Positions 1 to 9,769 of a stretch of DNA of 64,000 bases are shown here, one piece after another. Numbering within the stretch: the stretch's first letter is position 1; the number at the start of each line of letters is the position of its first letter. The stretch is taken from assembly GCF_025947365.1 (NCBI RefSeq), contig NZ_CP110012.1, forward strand, positions 3,844,001 through 3,908,000, read 5' to 3'. The translations under genes and the position numbers were made by a program. The notes under the pieces were generated by a model that had not been told where the DNA came from, did not search any database, and worked only from the letters and a program-made list of their open reading frames with translations. This stretch comes from Flavobacterium sp. N502540 (lineage in GTDB: Bacteria; Bacteroidota; Bacteroidia; Flavobacteriales; Flavobacteriaceae).

Positions 1-73
1 AGTGTATTTTTTTTCATTTTGCTTTTTTTTTAGCAAAATTGCAGTACATTTCACTGCTTGGCATTGACAAATG

Positions 74-649
74 TCAAGAAATAGAAATTTCTTTTCTTAC
101 CCTGCTCAATGTTTCCGGAGTAATGCCCAAATAACTTGCGATATGTAGTTGTGGAACTCTTTGGACAATTTTTTTTTCATATTTTTCAATAAAATATAGA
201 TACTTCTCTTTTGCTGATTTCGACTGTAAGTAAATCATCCTTTCTAATACACATAAATAGTTTTGTTCTGCTAAAATTTTTCCAAATTTTTCAAATTTAG
301 GATAGCTTTCGTATAGATTGTTTAATTGTTCAAATGTAATTGAATACAATGTACTTGACTCAAGAGCTTCTAAATATTGGATTGATGGTGTTTGTGTGAT
401 ATAGCTAGAAAAGGAAGTTATAAATTGTCCATTACAAGCAAAATAGGTATTTATTTCTTTCCCATCAGATAAGAAGTAAGTTCTCAATAAACCTGATTTT
501 ACAAAATATAGCTTTGAAACTTTTTGATTAATCTTTATAATTATGGTATTTGTTTTAATCTCTTCTACCTCCAATTTAGATTTAATTAAGTCAAACTCTT
601 CATCAGCCAAACTCATAAATTGACTTAAACTTTGTCGAATATCATTCAT
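74..649 (-). CDS. Crp/Fnr family transcriptional regulator
   Basis: The 191-residue product has a cyclic-nucleotide-binding-type beta-roll at about residues 25-115 and a C-terminal helix-turn-helix that ends in a recognition-helix motif (HIASYLGITPETLSRVRKE). This is the usual Bacteroidota Crp/Fnr layout. No FNR-type cysteine cluster is visible, so an oxygen-sensing Fe-S role is not supported; ligand and targets are unknown. It is probably a cytoplasmic activator or repressor of a nearby or distant operon. Its start codon lies about 40 bp downstream of an AT-rich promoter-like stretch. It stands alone, with a decayed insertion sequence behind it. Confidence 0.85.
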   Translation of the reverse strand: MNDIRQSLSQFMSLADEEFDLIKSKLEVEEIKTNTIIIKINQKVSKLYFVKSGLLRTYFLSDGKEINTYFACNGQFITSFSSYITQTPSIQYLEALESSTLYSITFEQLNNLYESYPKFEKFGKILAEQNYLCVLERMIYLQSKSAKEKYLYFIEKYEKKIVQRVPQLHIASYLGITPETLSRVRKEISIS

Positions 650-904
650 TAATTTTTATTCTTTATTATTTTTTTACTTCCGTCTAATATATGTGTAACT
701 AAACAAACGTTAATTATAAAATCTTAATTGATAACTCGTTTTCAGTTCTTTAGGTTCAAGATTTATTATTTTATTCTTTTTTGTACCTGAATTATTCATC
801 ATTTAAAGATTTAATCCTTTTTTCGTGCAATTTGGCTAGTCAATTTAAGATAGTCTGGTTAAATATTTTTTTATTTCTAAGAACACACATTAGCCTAATG
901 GTAG
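650..904. other. Intergenic, AT-rich, no gene seen
   Basis: The stretch upstream of the Crp/Fnr gene is very AT-rich. It must hold that gene's promoter on the minus strand, but I could not pick a convincing -33/-7 pair. No coding potential or structured RNA was recognised. Confidence 0.4.
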
Positions 905-1358
905 AGACAAATCTATAAAATCTATATCAAACTGAAAGATATCTGGTGTTATTTATATTGTACTGGTAGATAAATTTGGCCATACAGTAGATTTTCTTTT
1001 GACCAGAAAAAGACAGAGAATGAGTACTCAGTTGTTTCTAATTAAAGCAATTAGTCATAACTACAAACCAGAGTAATAAACATTGATAAAAGTGATTGTA
1101 ATACTGCCGCTATCAAAGTTTATAACAAACGCTCATTCACAAAGATTAAGATTCGACAGTGTAAAATATCTCAATAATATCGTTGAGTAGGACTATCGTT
1201 TTATAAAATGGAGGGTACAAAATGGTTTGGGTTTCAAAAATTTTGAATCTGCGAAAAGAACCTTGGGTGGGATCGAGGTTATACATATGTTGAGAAAGAA
1301 TCAGATGTTTAAGCCTGAAAAAATTATGTTTAAATCATTTTGCAAATTGGCTGCATAA
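905..1358 (+). pseudogene. Decayed IS6-family transposase
   Basis: Three reading-frame blocks joined by frameshifts or stops translate to pieces of an IS6/IS26-type DDE transposase. Block one (from about 966) reads VDKFGHTVDFLLTRKRQRMS, block two (about 1077-1165) reads NIDKSDCNTAAIKVYNKRSF, and block three (about 1175-1358) reads RFIKWRVQNGLGFKNFESAK and then GGIEVIHMLRKNQ, the usual IS6 C-terminus, and ends in TAA. The N-terminal half is missing. It cannot make an active transposase. No intact terminal inverted repeats were identified. Confidence 0.75.
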
Positions 1359-1526
1359 TTTTCGGACCTCTGATTTTTCTTAGATTTATATTGCGGATGT
1401 GACAGAATCTTATTAAAACATCGGATTTTAACTTTAGGAATGTCAAAATTATTTAAAACTTTTCTTATTTTTATAAAAAAAATAGGATATGTTTTAGTTT
1501 TACTTGAAAATAAAAATCTGTCTAAT

Positions 1527-2741
1527 ATGTATAAACCTGAAGTTCCTAAAAATGAAGCTTTTAGATTCGAAGCATTAAGCAGTTATAATATACTAGATAC
1601 CCTCCCAGAAGAAGAGTATGATTCCTTAACCAAAATAGCGGCCCAAATTTGTGACGCCCCTATTGCATTGGTAACATTAATAGATCAGAATCGACAATGG
1701 TTCAAATCACATCATGGTTTAGATGTAACCGAAACACCGAGAGATTTTGCTTTTTGTGCACATGCAATAAATACGCCTAATGAACTTTTTATTATTCCAG
1801 ATGCCTCTAAAGACCAAAGATTTCATGATAATCCATTAAGTATAAATGCTCCGAACGTAATATTTTATGCAGGTGCTCCTTTAAACACCAAGGACGGTTA
1901 TTCATTAGGTACTCTCTGTGTTATTGATAGCAAACCAAGAGAAGGTCTTACATATAGTCAGCAAGAATCATTAAAGGCATTGGCAAACCAAGTGATTTCT
2001 CTATTTGAACTTCATAAAAAAAATAAATTTTTGGAAGATTTGAATGATGAGATTATGAAAAAAAATATACGGTTGAGCCAATTTGCTCATCGTCTTAGTC
2101 ATGATTTAAAAGTTCCAATTCGAGGTGTAAATTCGTTATTAATTTTTATAAAAGAAGATTATAATACACTCATCAAAAACACAGAGATAGAGGCCTGGAT
2201 TGATTTGATTTATTCTAGAAATGAATACATGGATTTCTTGATTAATGGCATTTTAGAATATACGAAAGTTAGTAACGATCAAATTCATTTTGAAGATTTT
2301 AATGTCGAAAGTATTATTCAATATATAGTTGATAATGGTGCTTTATATGTTCCAACTTATATTCACTATAGGAATTGTAATACCATAATAAGGCATTCAA
2401 AAATAGGTTTTGTTCAAATTATTCAAAATCTTTTATCAAATACAGTAAAACATACTGATAAACAGGAATGTAATGTTTGGATATCACTAACAGAAAATGA
2501 AACTAGTTGTTTTTTTGTCTATGAAGATGATGGACCAGGCATACCAGAAGAATACTGGGAAAAAGTATTTGAATTATTTGAAACGGTTAGTTCAAAATAT
2601 GAGAAGAATGCCGGTATTGGCTTGTCAACAATAAAAGCCATAATAGATAGAGTAGGAGGTACTATCTATTTGAAGAATAGAGAAGCCAATAAAAAAGGTG
2701 CTTGTTTTTGTTTTACTTTACCCAAAGAGTACAACTGCTAA
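1527..2741 (+). CDS. GAF domain sensor histidine kinase
   Basis: The reading frame opens at 1440, but the conserved family start is the ATG at 1527, giving 404 residues; the 29 extra residues upstream look like non-conserved leader. A GAF domain (about residues 10-165, starting FRFEALSSYNILDT) is followed by a HisKA domain with the H-box LSHDLKVPIRG (phospho-acceptor H192) and a HATPase domain with N-box QNLLSNTVKHT, G1 DDGPGIPEE and G2 GIGLSTIKAI. It is a soluble cytoplasmic kinase with no membrane segments, so the signal is internal. The CheY-like regulator 640 bp downstream is a plausible partner, though it is not in a tight operon with it. Confidence 0.9.
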   Translation: MYKPEVPKNEAFRFEALSSYNILDTLPEEEYDSLTKIAAQICDAPIALVTLIDQNRQWFKSHHGLDVTETPRDFAFCAHAINTPNELFIIPDASKDQRFHDNPLSINAPNVIFYAGAPLNTKDGYSLGTLCVIDSKPREGLTYSQQESLKALANQVISLFELHKKNKFLEDLNDEIMKKNIRLSQFAHRLSHDLKVPIRGVNSLLIFIKEDYNTLIKNTEIEAWIDLIYSRNEYMDFLINGILEYTKVSNDQIHFEDFNVESIIQYIVDNGALYVPTYIHYRNCNTIIRHSKIGFVQIIQNLLSNTVKHTDKQECNVWISLTENETSCFFVYEDDGPGIPEEYWEKVFELFETVSSKYEKNAGIGLSTIKAIIDRVGGTIYLKNREANKKGACFCFTLPKEYNC

Positions 2742-3379
2742 ATTCTATACAGATCATAAAAGATTAGGATGGAATTTTTGTCGCAACGTTTTATGCGTCT
2801 ATAATAAGCATTTATGTTTTTTTCTTTAATGAAAGTAGAATAGAAAATGTTTTTGTAGTAGAAAAATAGCACTTCACTAGAATTACATCACCTTTACTGA
2901 TTTTAATTGGCATAAAAACTTAGGGATTTTGGAAAAAAAGGGGTGTCATATTTTTGGTACTTAGGAAGTTTTTTTTGAAAAGGTAGGCGATTTCAAAATT
3001 GATTTTTGTAAAGAAAAAGTCAACAAAAAATGGCAACGTAATTCTGGAAGTTGCTGCAATAATGGAACAATATTTTAGACGAGTTCACAAAAAGATCTTG
3101 TTTGATATTCTAACTTGTTATAATTAATATCGGTTTTGGTACTTATAAAATTTCAAAAATGATATTCAATCACTATTGAGTGCGAAAAAATATTGAGGTT
3201 TAAAATTGTTTTAATTTTATTTTTATAATGGATTACCTGCATAAATACTATTCACCGACACTTTTTTTCCAGTTGTCTACACTTTGTTATGATTTGACGA
3301 AAAAGAATCTTTACTCTTACGTTAATGAAATACATTTGAAATTGAATAAGTATGCATTAAAATTTAAATAATAAGAAAA
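2742..3379. other. Long intergenic region, no gene seen
   Basis: About 640 bp of AT-rich sequence lies between the GAF kinase and the response regulator. All frames are broken by stops, and no transposase, tRNA or strong hairpin was recognised. It presumably carries the promoter of the response regulator and may include decayed sequence. Confidence 0.4.
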
Positions 3380-3793
3380 ATGGCAAAATCATTAAATATA
3401 CTATTAATAGAAGATGATGTAATTGAAGTGATGAAATTCAATAGAGTGCTAAAAAGTTTAGAACTCAATCATCGAATCATCGAAGCAGATAATGGTGAGG
3501 AAGCGGTTAATGTATTGAAAATGAAAGAAATAATTCCGGATATTATTGTTTTAGACCTCAATATGCCTAAATTAAACGGAATCGAGTTTTTGACTATCTT
3601 AAAAGCGGATGATGTGTTAAAATACATACCAGCAATTATCTTAACGACTTCTAACAATCATAGGGATGTTATGGAGTGTTATAAAATAGGTATTGCGGGC
3701 TATGTTTTAAAACCACTTAAATATGAGGATTATGTAGATAGAATAAAAAAACTACTTGATTATTGGAGTACAAATGAATTAATTTCGCAGTAA
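3380..3793 (+). CDS. CheY-like single-domain response regulator (Rcp1 type)
   Basis: The 137 residues form a single receiver domain with no output domain. The acidic pair is D12/D13, the phospho-acceptor D59 sits in IIVLDLNMP, the switch threonines are T89/T90, and the conserved lysine is K111 in VLKPL. Single-domain regulators of this Rcp1 subtype usually take phosphate from PAS/GAF kinases and act by protein-protein contact or as a phosphate shuttle. Both neighbouring kinases are candidate partners. A small relay protein between several kinases and the HPt protein at 9241 is possible but is inference only. Confidence 0.9.
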   Translation: MAKSLNILLIEDDVIEVMKFNRVLKSLELNHRIIEADNGEEAVNVLKMKEIIPDIIVLDLNMPKLNGIEFLTILKADDVLKYIPAIILTTSNNHRDVMECYKIGIAGYVLKPLKYEDYVDRIKKLLDYWSTNELISQ

Positions 3794-4064
3794 AAAAATA
3801 TCACGATTTTTTAAATTTAGTCTTATAGAAAAAAAAATAACGTTTTTTGTTAATCTGCTTTTTTTTAATTGAAAACGATTTGAAATTTAAATATTTAATA
3901 TTTTAATAAAAATAGCACTCCTGAAGTACAATTCTGGTAAAAACGAGTAATTAGAATTTGAGGTCGTTTTAGTAGTTGGCTTAGCTGTTTTCTGGTGTTA
4001 AAAACATTCCAAATAGGATAGTGTTGCGAGGATTAGATTATGTACAAATAAAATTTTAAAATTA

Positions 4065-4072
4065 AAGGAGGT
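4065..4072 (+). promoter_or_regulatory. Full Shine-Dalgarno sequence before the HNOBA/PAS kinase
   Basis: AAGGAGGT sits 6 bases before the ATG at 4079. Flavobacteria generally make little use of Shine-Dalgarno pairing, so a complete anti-SD match stands out and supports this start codon. Confidence 0.7.
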
Positions 4073-4078
4073 AGAGGT

Positions 4079-7075
4079 ATGGAAAATTCTCAATTTCATT
4101 TTGATAGTGAGACATTCAATAGGTTTTTCCCTTTTTATGTTCTGCTCGATCAAAACTTACTTATCCAAGATAGAGGTAGAAGTTTAATCAAAATTCTTCC
4201 TGACTTAAAAAGCAATGACTATTTTTTGTATTCATTTGCCATCACCAAACCATTTTTGGAAGAGCTAAACAGTGACAACTTTTATAAGATCACAAATCAA
4301 TTGGTCATAATCAAATCACTCAGGAATGAAATCTTGCTCCGAGGGCAATTTGAAAAATATGGTAATGGCTATTTGTTTTTAGGCAGTAATTGGCTTACTT
4401 CTGATAAAAATTTTGAAGAAAAAAAACTCTCTCTTTATGATTTTGCTCAGCACGATGCATCATTAGATTTATTTGATTTAATGTACAATCGTGATAAGTC
4501 TGATGCCGCATTACAAAAGTCTTTGACTATAATACATCACGAGGAAAATGAATTAAAAGTGGACAATAAGGAAATTGATGATAGAGAACTATTTCCTACT
4601 CAAAATCAGGATCTATTAATTCGGATTGATTTTGAGGGGCATTTATTAAAAATGAATCCAGCAACTCAGAATTTAAAAAGACTTACATACCATGGAATTA
4701 ATTATGAAATTAAGGATTTTTTCAAGTTCATCGTCCATAAAATAGATAAAACAAAAAAAAGATGGATGTTTGAAGCGGAGAGTAATGGTAAGTGTTACTC
4801 CTTTGTTTGTAAAAGTATGCAGGAACAGTACTATGTGAAGATCTATGGACGTGATATTACAGAACAAAAAAGAAATCATGAGGAGCTAAATAAGCTGTCC
4901 ATGGTAGCAAAAACAAATAAAAATGGCATTTTATTTACATATCCGGATGGAAAGATATTTTGGTGTAATGATGCTTATCTTAAATTGACAGGATATGAGA
5001 AAGATGAAATTATTGGTAAAACACCTTTAGAGGTAGGTTCAGATCCTTTATCGGATAAAGAGGAAATCCGTAGAATGATCAGTGCTTTTTACGATGGAAA
5101 TGCTTTTGAGGTAGAAATTTTGCATGCTAGAAAAAATGGAAGTACTTTTTGGTCTAAAACGGTCGGACAGCCCATTCTAGATCCCTCCAAAAAAGTGATT
5201 CAATATTTTGCAATGATTGAGGATATTTCAGAAGTCAAGCAAAAAGAAGAACAACTTTTATTACTGTCCTCGATAGCTGATAAAAATATAAGTGCAGTCA
5301 TTATTTGTGACAAGTCAGGTAAAATAGAGTGGATCAATAGTAGTTTTACCAAAATGACTGGTTATTCTAAGGAAGAATTGATTGGTCAGAGTCCAGGTCA
5401 TTTATTGCAAGGAGAAGCAACTAATCCAGACACCATTACCTATTTAAAAAATCAAATAAAACAAGGACTTCCTTTCACTTGTGAAATCTTAAATTATACA
5501 AAATTTAAAGAAAAATATTGGGTTAGAGTGCAGGGACAGGCACTGCATAACAAACACGGAGAAGTGATTAAGTATTTTGCTATTGAAGAAAATATAAGTC
5601 AGGAAAAAGAATTCAATCAACAGCTTATAGATTCTGAGAATCGTTTGACTTCGTTAATTACCAATCTTCAATCTGGTATTTTATTAGAAGATGAGGATAG
5701 AAAGGTTCTAATTGCCAATAAACGCTTTTGTGATTTATTTGATTTTAAAGGAGAACCAGAAGAGATGATAGGTTTTGATTCAAAAATGGCCACTGAGGAA
5801 AATAAATACTTTTTTAAAAGACCAGATGAGTTTATTGAAAGAGTTGAAGAAATTTTAAGAAACAAAAAAAATGTATTTTCTGAAGAAATTGAACTGGCCG
5901 ATGGACGCGTGTATGAAAGAAGCTTTATTACTATATCTAAAGGGAACAAAAATGACGGTCATTTATGGAGCTTTGAAGACATTACAATTAAAAAAAAGTA
6001 TAAAGAAAGCCTGGAAGCAGAAAAAGAAAAATATCGAAATATTATTGCCAATATGAATATGGGTTTATTGGAAGTAGATAAGGATGATATAATACAATTG
6101 GCTAATCAGTGCTTTTGTGATATGAGCGGTTTTTCTTTGATTGATTTGTTAGGCAACAAAGCATCTGAAATTTTGCTGCATCCTGAAGATAAAAAATTAG
6201 TTACTTTTAAAAATAAAGAGCGTATTAATGGGAAGTCAGATTCTTATGAAGTAGCCTCTATTAATAAGAAAGGAGAAACAAGGCATTGGCTAATTAGTGG
6301 TGCGCCCAATTACAATGTCAATGGTGAAGTAATTGGTTCAATAGGAATACATCTAGACATAACTAAACAAAAAAACCTGGAATTACAAAAAGAGGAGTTG
6401 CTTAAAAAATTAGAAAAACAGAATGAGCAGCTCAATGATTATGCTCAAATTGTATCACATGATTTAAAGTCACCGCTGCAAAGTATACATTCTCTGGTTA
6501 CATGGATCAAAGAGGACAGTGATAAAGAGTTTAATGCACAAACAGTTAAATATCTCAATATGATAGAAGACAAAGTGGAGAAAATGGATCATTTGATTGA
6601 AGGAATTCTAACATATTCTAAAGTAGATGATATAGAAATGATTACTGAAAGCATCAATTTGAATCTTGAAATAAGTAAAATAATTGATATTATTCATATA
6701 CCAAAAAACATTCAGGTTTTGGTAAAAAATGAACTGCCAACAATTAAGGCAGAACGATTTAGAATGCAACAATTGTTTTTAAATATTATAAGCAACGCGG
6801 TAAATTATATTGACAAGCCTCTGGGAATTATTGAAATAAGTTGGGAAGAGGAAAAAAAGTACTATGTTTTTGCAATTAAAGACAATGGACCCGGTATTGC
6901 TCTGAAGAATCAGGAAAAAATTTTTAAAATGTTTCAATCTTTTAGTTCTAATAAAAGATCAACAGGTATTGGATTGTCTATTGTAAAAAAAATAGTCAAA
7001 AATTACAACGGAAAAATTTGGATTGAAAGTGAACTTACTAAAGGTACAACCTTCTTTATTAAATTACCAAAATAG
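4079..7075 (+). CDS. HNOBA-like multi-PAS sensor histidine kinase
   Basis: The first 135 residues match the heme-NO-binding-associated (HNOBA) fold of guanylate cyclases and bacterial NO-signalling proteins: NRFFPFYVLLDQNL near residue 14, then LLRGQF, LFLGS, and the hallmark HDASLDLFDL near residue 125. About five PAS-type domains follow (roughly 180-260, 273-392, 395-515, 517-640, 645-765), then HisKA with H794 in VSHDLKSPL and HATPase with DNGPGI and GIGLSIVKKI. There are no transmembrane segments, so it is a cytoplasmic sensor. No H-NOX gene is visible in the window. Five bases separate it from the FIST gene, so the two are co-transcribed. Ligands are unknown; the HNOBA match is by motif recognition only. 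Confidence 0.85.
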   Translation: MENSQFHFDSETFNRFFPFYVLLDQNLLIQDRGRSLIKILPDLKSNDYFLYSFAITKPFLEELNSDNFYKITNQLVIIKSLRNEILLRGQFEKYGNGYLFLGSNWLTSDKNFEEKKLSLYDFAQHDASLDLFDLMYNRDKSDAALQKSLTIIHHEENELKVDNKEIDDRELFPTQNQDLLIRIDFEGHLLKMNPATQNLKRLTYHGINYEIKDFFKFIVHKIDKTKKRWMFEAESNGKCYSFVCKSMQEQYYVKIYGRDITEQKRNHEELNKLSMVAKTNKNGILFTYPDGKIFWCNDAYLKLTGYEKDEIIGKTPLEVGSDPLSDKEEIRRMISAFYDGNAFEVEILHARKNGSTFWSKTVGQPILDPSKKVIQYFAMIEDISEVKQKEEQLLLLSSIADKNISAVIICDKSGKIEWINSSFTKMTGYSKEELIGQSPGHLLQGEATNPDTITYLKNQIKQGLPFTCEILNYTKFKEKYWVRVQGQALHNKHGEVIKYFAIEENISQEKEFNQQLIDSENRLTSLITNLQSGILLEDEDRKVLIANKRFCDLFDFKGEPEEMIGFDSKMATEENKYFFKRPDEFIERVEEILRNKKNVFSEEIELADGRVYERSFITISKGNKNDGHLWSFEDITIKKKYKESLEAEKEKYRNIIANMNMGLLEVDKDDIIQLANQCFCDMSGFSLIDLLGNKASEILLHPEDKKLVTFKNKERINGKSDSYEVASINKKGETRHWLISGAPNYNVNGEVIGSIGIHLDITKQKNLELQKEELLKKLEKQNEQLNDYAQIVSHDLKSPLQSIHSLVTWIKEDSDKEFNAQTVKYLNMIEDKVEKMDHLIEGILTYSKVDDIEMITESINLNLEISKIIDIIHIPKNIQVLVKNELPTIKAERFRMQQLFLNIISNAVNYIDKPLGIIEISWEEEKKYYVFAIKDNGPGIALKNQEKIFKMFQSFSSNKRSTGIGLSIVKKIVKNYNGKIWIESELTKGTTFFIKLPK

Positions 7076-7080
7076 AAACT

Positions 7081-8214
7081 ATGAAAATAATTCAAGCGTA
7101 TAAAAAAAAGAATAAAAATTGGGAGTATCTGAAAAAGGAAGGGGAATTAAAAAATCCACTTGTACTTGTTTTCGGAAACAGAATGCAATTAGAACGTCTG
7201 GAAGTCATTGAAGCGATTAGAAAGGAGTTTCCTTACGAACATCTGGTATTTGGTTCTACAGCAGGCGAAATTATCGATGCAAATGTATTTGATGATTCTA
7301 TCGTAGTTACTGCTATAGAGTTTGAAAAAAGCAGCTTTGAAATTAGAACGGATAATATTTTTAATTACAAAAAAAATGCGAATACTTTAGGGGATTCTCT
7401 TTATCAACAGATACCGAAAAAAAATTTAAAGCATTTATTTGTACTTTCAGAAGGAAGTTTCGTAAACGGAAGTTCGCTTATTGAGGGGTTTGAAAATTGT
7501 ATTCAAAATAAAGTTTCTATCTCGGGCGGTATGTGTGGAGATGACGCGAAATTTGAGAAAACGTTGGCTTCTTACAAAGAAAATCCAAAAGAAGGAGAAG
7601 TTGTTTTAATTGGATTTTATGGCGAGACTTTAGAAATTTCGTTTTCGAGTTTTGGAGGATGGAGCTCTTTTGGTCCCGAAAGAATTATTACCCGATCAGA
7701 AGCCAATGTATTGTATGAGATAGATGGACAACCTGCTTTGGATTTGTATAAAAAATACTTAGGAGACAAAGCCAATCAGTTGCCGCAAGCTTCTTTGTTG
7801 TACCCTTTAAACGTTACTCCTGAAGGCAAATTGCAAGCTGTTGTTCGTACCATTTTAAATATTAATAATGATGATCAGTCCATGATTTTAGCTGGAGATG
7901 CGCCCGAGAATGCCAAAGTACAGCTCATGATGGCTTCAGTAGATGCTATCGCAGAGGGAGCATCTCAAGCGGCCATTTTAGCAATGAAAAATAGAAAGAA
8001 TCACCCACAACTTGCTTTACTAGTAAGTTGTGTGGGAAGAAAATTAGTTATGAATCAAAGGGTTGAAGAGGAAATAGAGCACGTTCAGGAAATAATAGGA
8101 AATAAAGTAGCGATTACTGGGTTTTACTCTTATGGCGAAATGGCTCCATTTAGCGATAATACTTTTTGCGAGTTGCATAACCAAACAATGACTTTAACTC
8201 TAATCAGTGAATAA
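7081..8214 (+). CDS. FIST domain sensor protein (NosP-like)
   Basis: The 377 residues cover a FIST_N domain (about 25-205, including FGSTAGEI and SISGGMCGDD) and a FIST_C domain (about 215-370), ending in the conserved GFYSYGEMAPF and ELHNQTMTLTL motifs. FIST proteins are soluble ligand sensors. In Pseudomonas and other Proteobacteria the FIST protein NosP binds heme, senses nitric oxide and controls a co-encoded histidine kinase. Here the FIST stop overlaps the kinase start (TAATG), the same arrangement. The histidine in ELHNQT is a conserved residue worth testing, but heme binding cannot be read from sequence. Confidence 0.9.
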   Translation: MKIIQAYKKKNKNWEYLKKEGELKNPLVLVFGNRMQLERLEVIEAIRKEFPYEHLVFGSTAGEIIDANVFDDSIVVTAIEFEKSSFEIRTDNIFNYKKNANTLGDSLYQQIPKKNLKHLFVLSEGSFVNGSSLIEGFENCIQNKVSISGGMCGDDAKFEKTLASYKENPKEGEVVLIGFYGETLEISFSSFGGWSSFGPERIITRSEANVLYEIDGQPALDLYKKYLGDKANQLPQASLLYPLNVTPEGKLQAVVRTILNINNDDQSMILAGDAPENAKVQLMMASVDAIAEGASQAAILAMKNRKNHPQLALLVSCVGRKLVMNQRVEEEIEHVQEIIGNKVAITGFYSYGEMAPFSDNTFCELHNQTMTLTLISE

Positions 8215-9254
8215 TGAATACGCTACTAAAAAGGCAAATTGTCAAATTTATAAACCCTGAGCATTTAAAAGATTTAAAGTATTTTTTGCAGGCAGTCAAT
8301 GAATCTTATGATAATCATGAGGATCAGATGAGTATGTTTCAACGTGCGATGAAAATTAGTTCCGATGAGCTTTTTGAAGCCAATAAAAAACTGCGAGAGG
8401 AAGCTAATAGTTTAAAAGAAATAAATTCAAATTTGACAGAGATTTTAAATTCTATGAATTTGGATGCCGAAAAATTGGGTAATGAAAAAGATTTTAATCA
8501 GTCTGATTTCTTAAAAAAGCAATCCATAGAAATTGTGGCAATGAACAAGCAAAGAGAAGAATTGTTGTTAAGTTTAGAGAACCAAAATAGAGAACTTAAC
8601 GAGTATGCTCATGTAGTTTCTCACGATTTAAAAGCGCCACTCAGGAATATAGATACTCTTATTAATTGGGTTCTTGAGGATAATAAAGACCTAATGAGGC
8701 AAAGTTGTTTAAGTTCGCTTAATCAGGTATTACTTAATGTGGAAAAAATGGATTTGCTCATCAAAGGAATTTTAGATTATTCTACTGTAGACAAAGTAGA
8801 ATCAGAAGAAAGGTTAATTGACTTTAATCTGGTGATTGACGAAATTAAGAGAGAAATTCATACTCCGAAAAATATTAAAATTTCAATAATTAATGATTTA
8901 CCAAAAATAAAGGGAAATAGCTGGCGATTCAAGCAATTAATGCAAAATTTAATTGAAAATAGTATTCACTATAACAATAAGGCTCAAGGTCAAATTGAAA
9001 TTGGCTGTACAGAAAAAGAGCAGGATTTTGAATTTTATATCAAAGACAATGGGGTAGGGATTGCTGAAAAATACCACGGCAAAATTTTTAAAATATTCAC
9101 GAAATTAGAAAATAACAATCAAAATTCAGGAGTAGGGCTTTCTATAGTTAACAAAATTATAGAGTACTATAAAGGTTCGATCCGGCTTGAAAGTAAAGAA
9201 AACATTGGAACAACATTTTATTTTACCTTACCTAAAAACTATGGAGGAGCCTAA
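8214..9254 (+). CDS. FIST-associated sensor histidine kinase
   Basis: The protein is a 346-residue soluble kinase. Residues about 20-120 are a predicted coiled coil with no recognised sensor domain, so input probably comes from the FIST protein encoded just upstream. HisKA contains H137 in VSHDLKAPLRN. HATPase has N-box MQNLIENSIHYN, G1 DNGVGIAEKY and G2 GVGLSIVNKI. The catalytic half resembles that of the large PAS kinase two genes upstream, suggesting duplication. Its stop overlaps the HPt start by 14 bp, which points to translational coupling and to HPt as the next step in a phosphorelay. Confidence 0.9.
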   Translation: MNTLLKRQIVKFINPEHLKDLKYFLQAVNESYDNHEDQMSMFQRAMKISSDELFEANKKLREEANSLKEINSNLTEILNSMNLDAEKLGNEKDFNQSDFLKKQSIEIVAMNKQREELLLSLENQNRELNEYAHVVSHDLKAPLRNIDTLINWVLEDNKDLMRQSCLSSLNQVLLNVEKMDLLIKGILDYSTVDKVESEERLIDFNLVIDEIKREIHTPKNIKISIINDLPKIKGNSWRFKQLMQNLIENSIHYNNKAQGQIEIGCTEKEQDFEFYIKDNGVGIAEKYHGKIFKIFTKLENNNQNSGVGLSIVNKIIEYYKGSIRLESKENIGTTFYFTLPKNYGGA

Positions 9255-9561
9255 TTTAAATTATATTGACCAACTTTGTGCAGAAGACGATGAGTTTAAG
9301 CAAAAAATTATTACTATTATTAAAAAAGAACTTCCGCTTGAAATAACCGCATACTATAAAAGTATCGAAAGCAAGAATTACAAACTTGCCTCAGAGGTTA
9401 TTCATAAATTAAAACATAAAATATCTATTTTAGGTCTTGAAAAAAGCTACGATCTTGCACAAGAATATGAAAATCATTTATTAAAAAATGGCACATTTGA
9501 ATCTGAAGGTGAATTTGCACGTATTTTACAGTTAATGCAAAGTTTTGTAAACGACTTGTAA
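9241..9561 (+). CDS. HPt domain phosphotransfer protein
   Basis: The frame is open from 9187, but the ATG at 9241 gives a 106-residue protein that fits a stand-alone HPt domain and overlaps the kinase gene by 14 bp. The helical motif VIHKLKHKISILGLEKSY matches the HPt signature, with H55 as the likely phosphorylated histidine; the usual lysine and glycine around it are kept. An HPt directly after a FIST/kinase pair parallels the NosP-NahK-HptB path. The receiver fused to a glycosyltransferase, encoded convergently 200 bp away, is the nearest possible recipient. Confidence 0.8.
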   Translation: MEEPNLNYIDQLCAEDDEFKQKIITIIKKELPLEITAYYKSIESKNYKLASEVIHKLKHKISILGLEKSYDLAQEYENHLLKNGTFESEGEFARILQLMQSFVNDL

Positions 9562-9708
9562 AAAAACATAGTTTTCTAATGGTATATTTATTATTAGCGG
9601 TTAAATAAATAGATGTATTATTATACCTTGCATTCTTATATATATATTATGTAAAAAAACATGATAAAAAATAATCTTTAACTGTTTGTAATTAACACAT
9701 TTCTCTAA

Positions 9709-9744
9709 TAAAAAAAACTCAAAGCAAGTTTTTTTTGACTTGCT
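9709..9744 (-). terminator. Rho-independent terminator of the REC-glycosyltransferase operon
   Basis: On the minus strand a 7-bp stem (AGCAAGT/ACTTGCT) with an A-rich loop is followed within a few bases by a T-run (plus-strand A-run at 9711-9717). It lies just past the stop at 9770, between two convergent operons. Confidence 0.5.
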
Positions 9745-9769
9745 CTATATAGTATTGGTTGTAGTTTTT

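Noticed and set aside
1440..1526. Upstream 29 codons as part of the GAF kinase
   Set aside because: The GAF family start fits the ATG at 1527; the extra segment is Lys/Phe/Ile-rich and not family-like. An N-terminal membrane anchor cannot be wholly excluded.
3469..3657. Antisense open frames opposite regulators and kinases
   Set aside because: They overlap well-supported genes, lack family motifs and follow from codon structure of the real gene.
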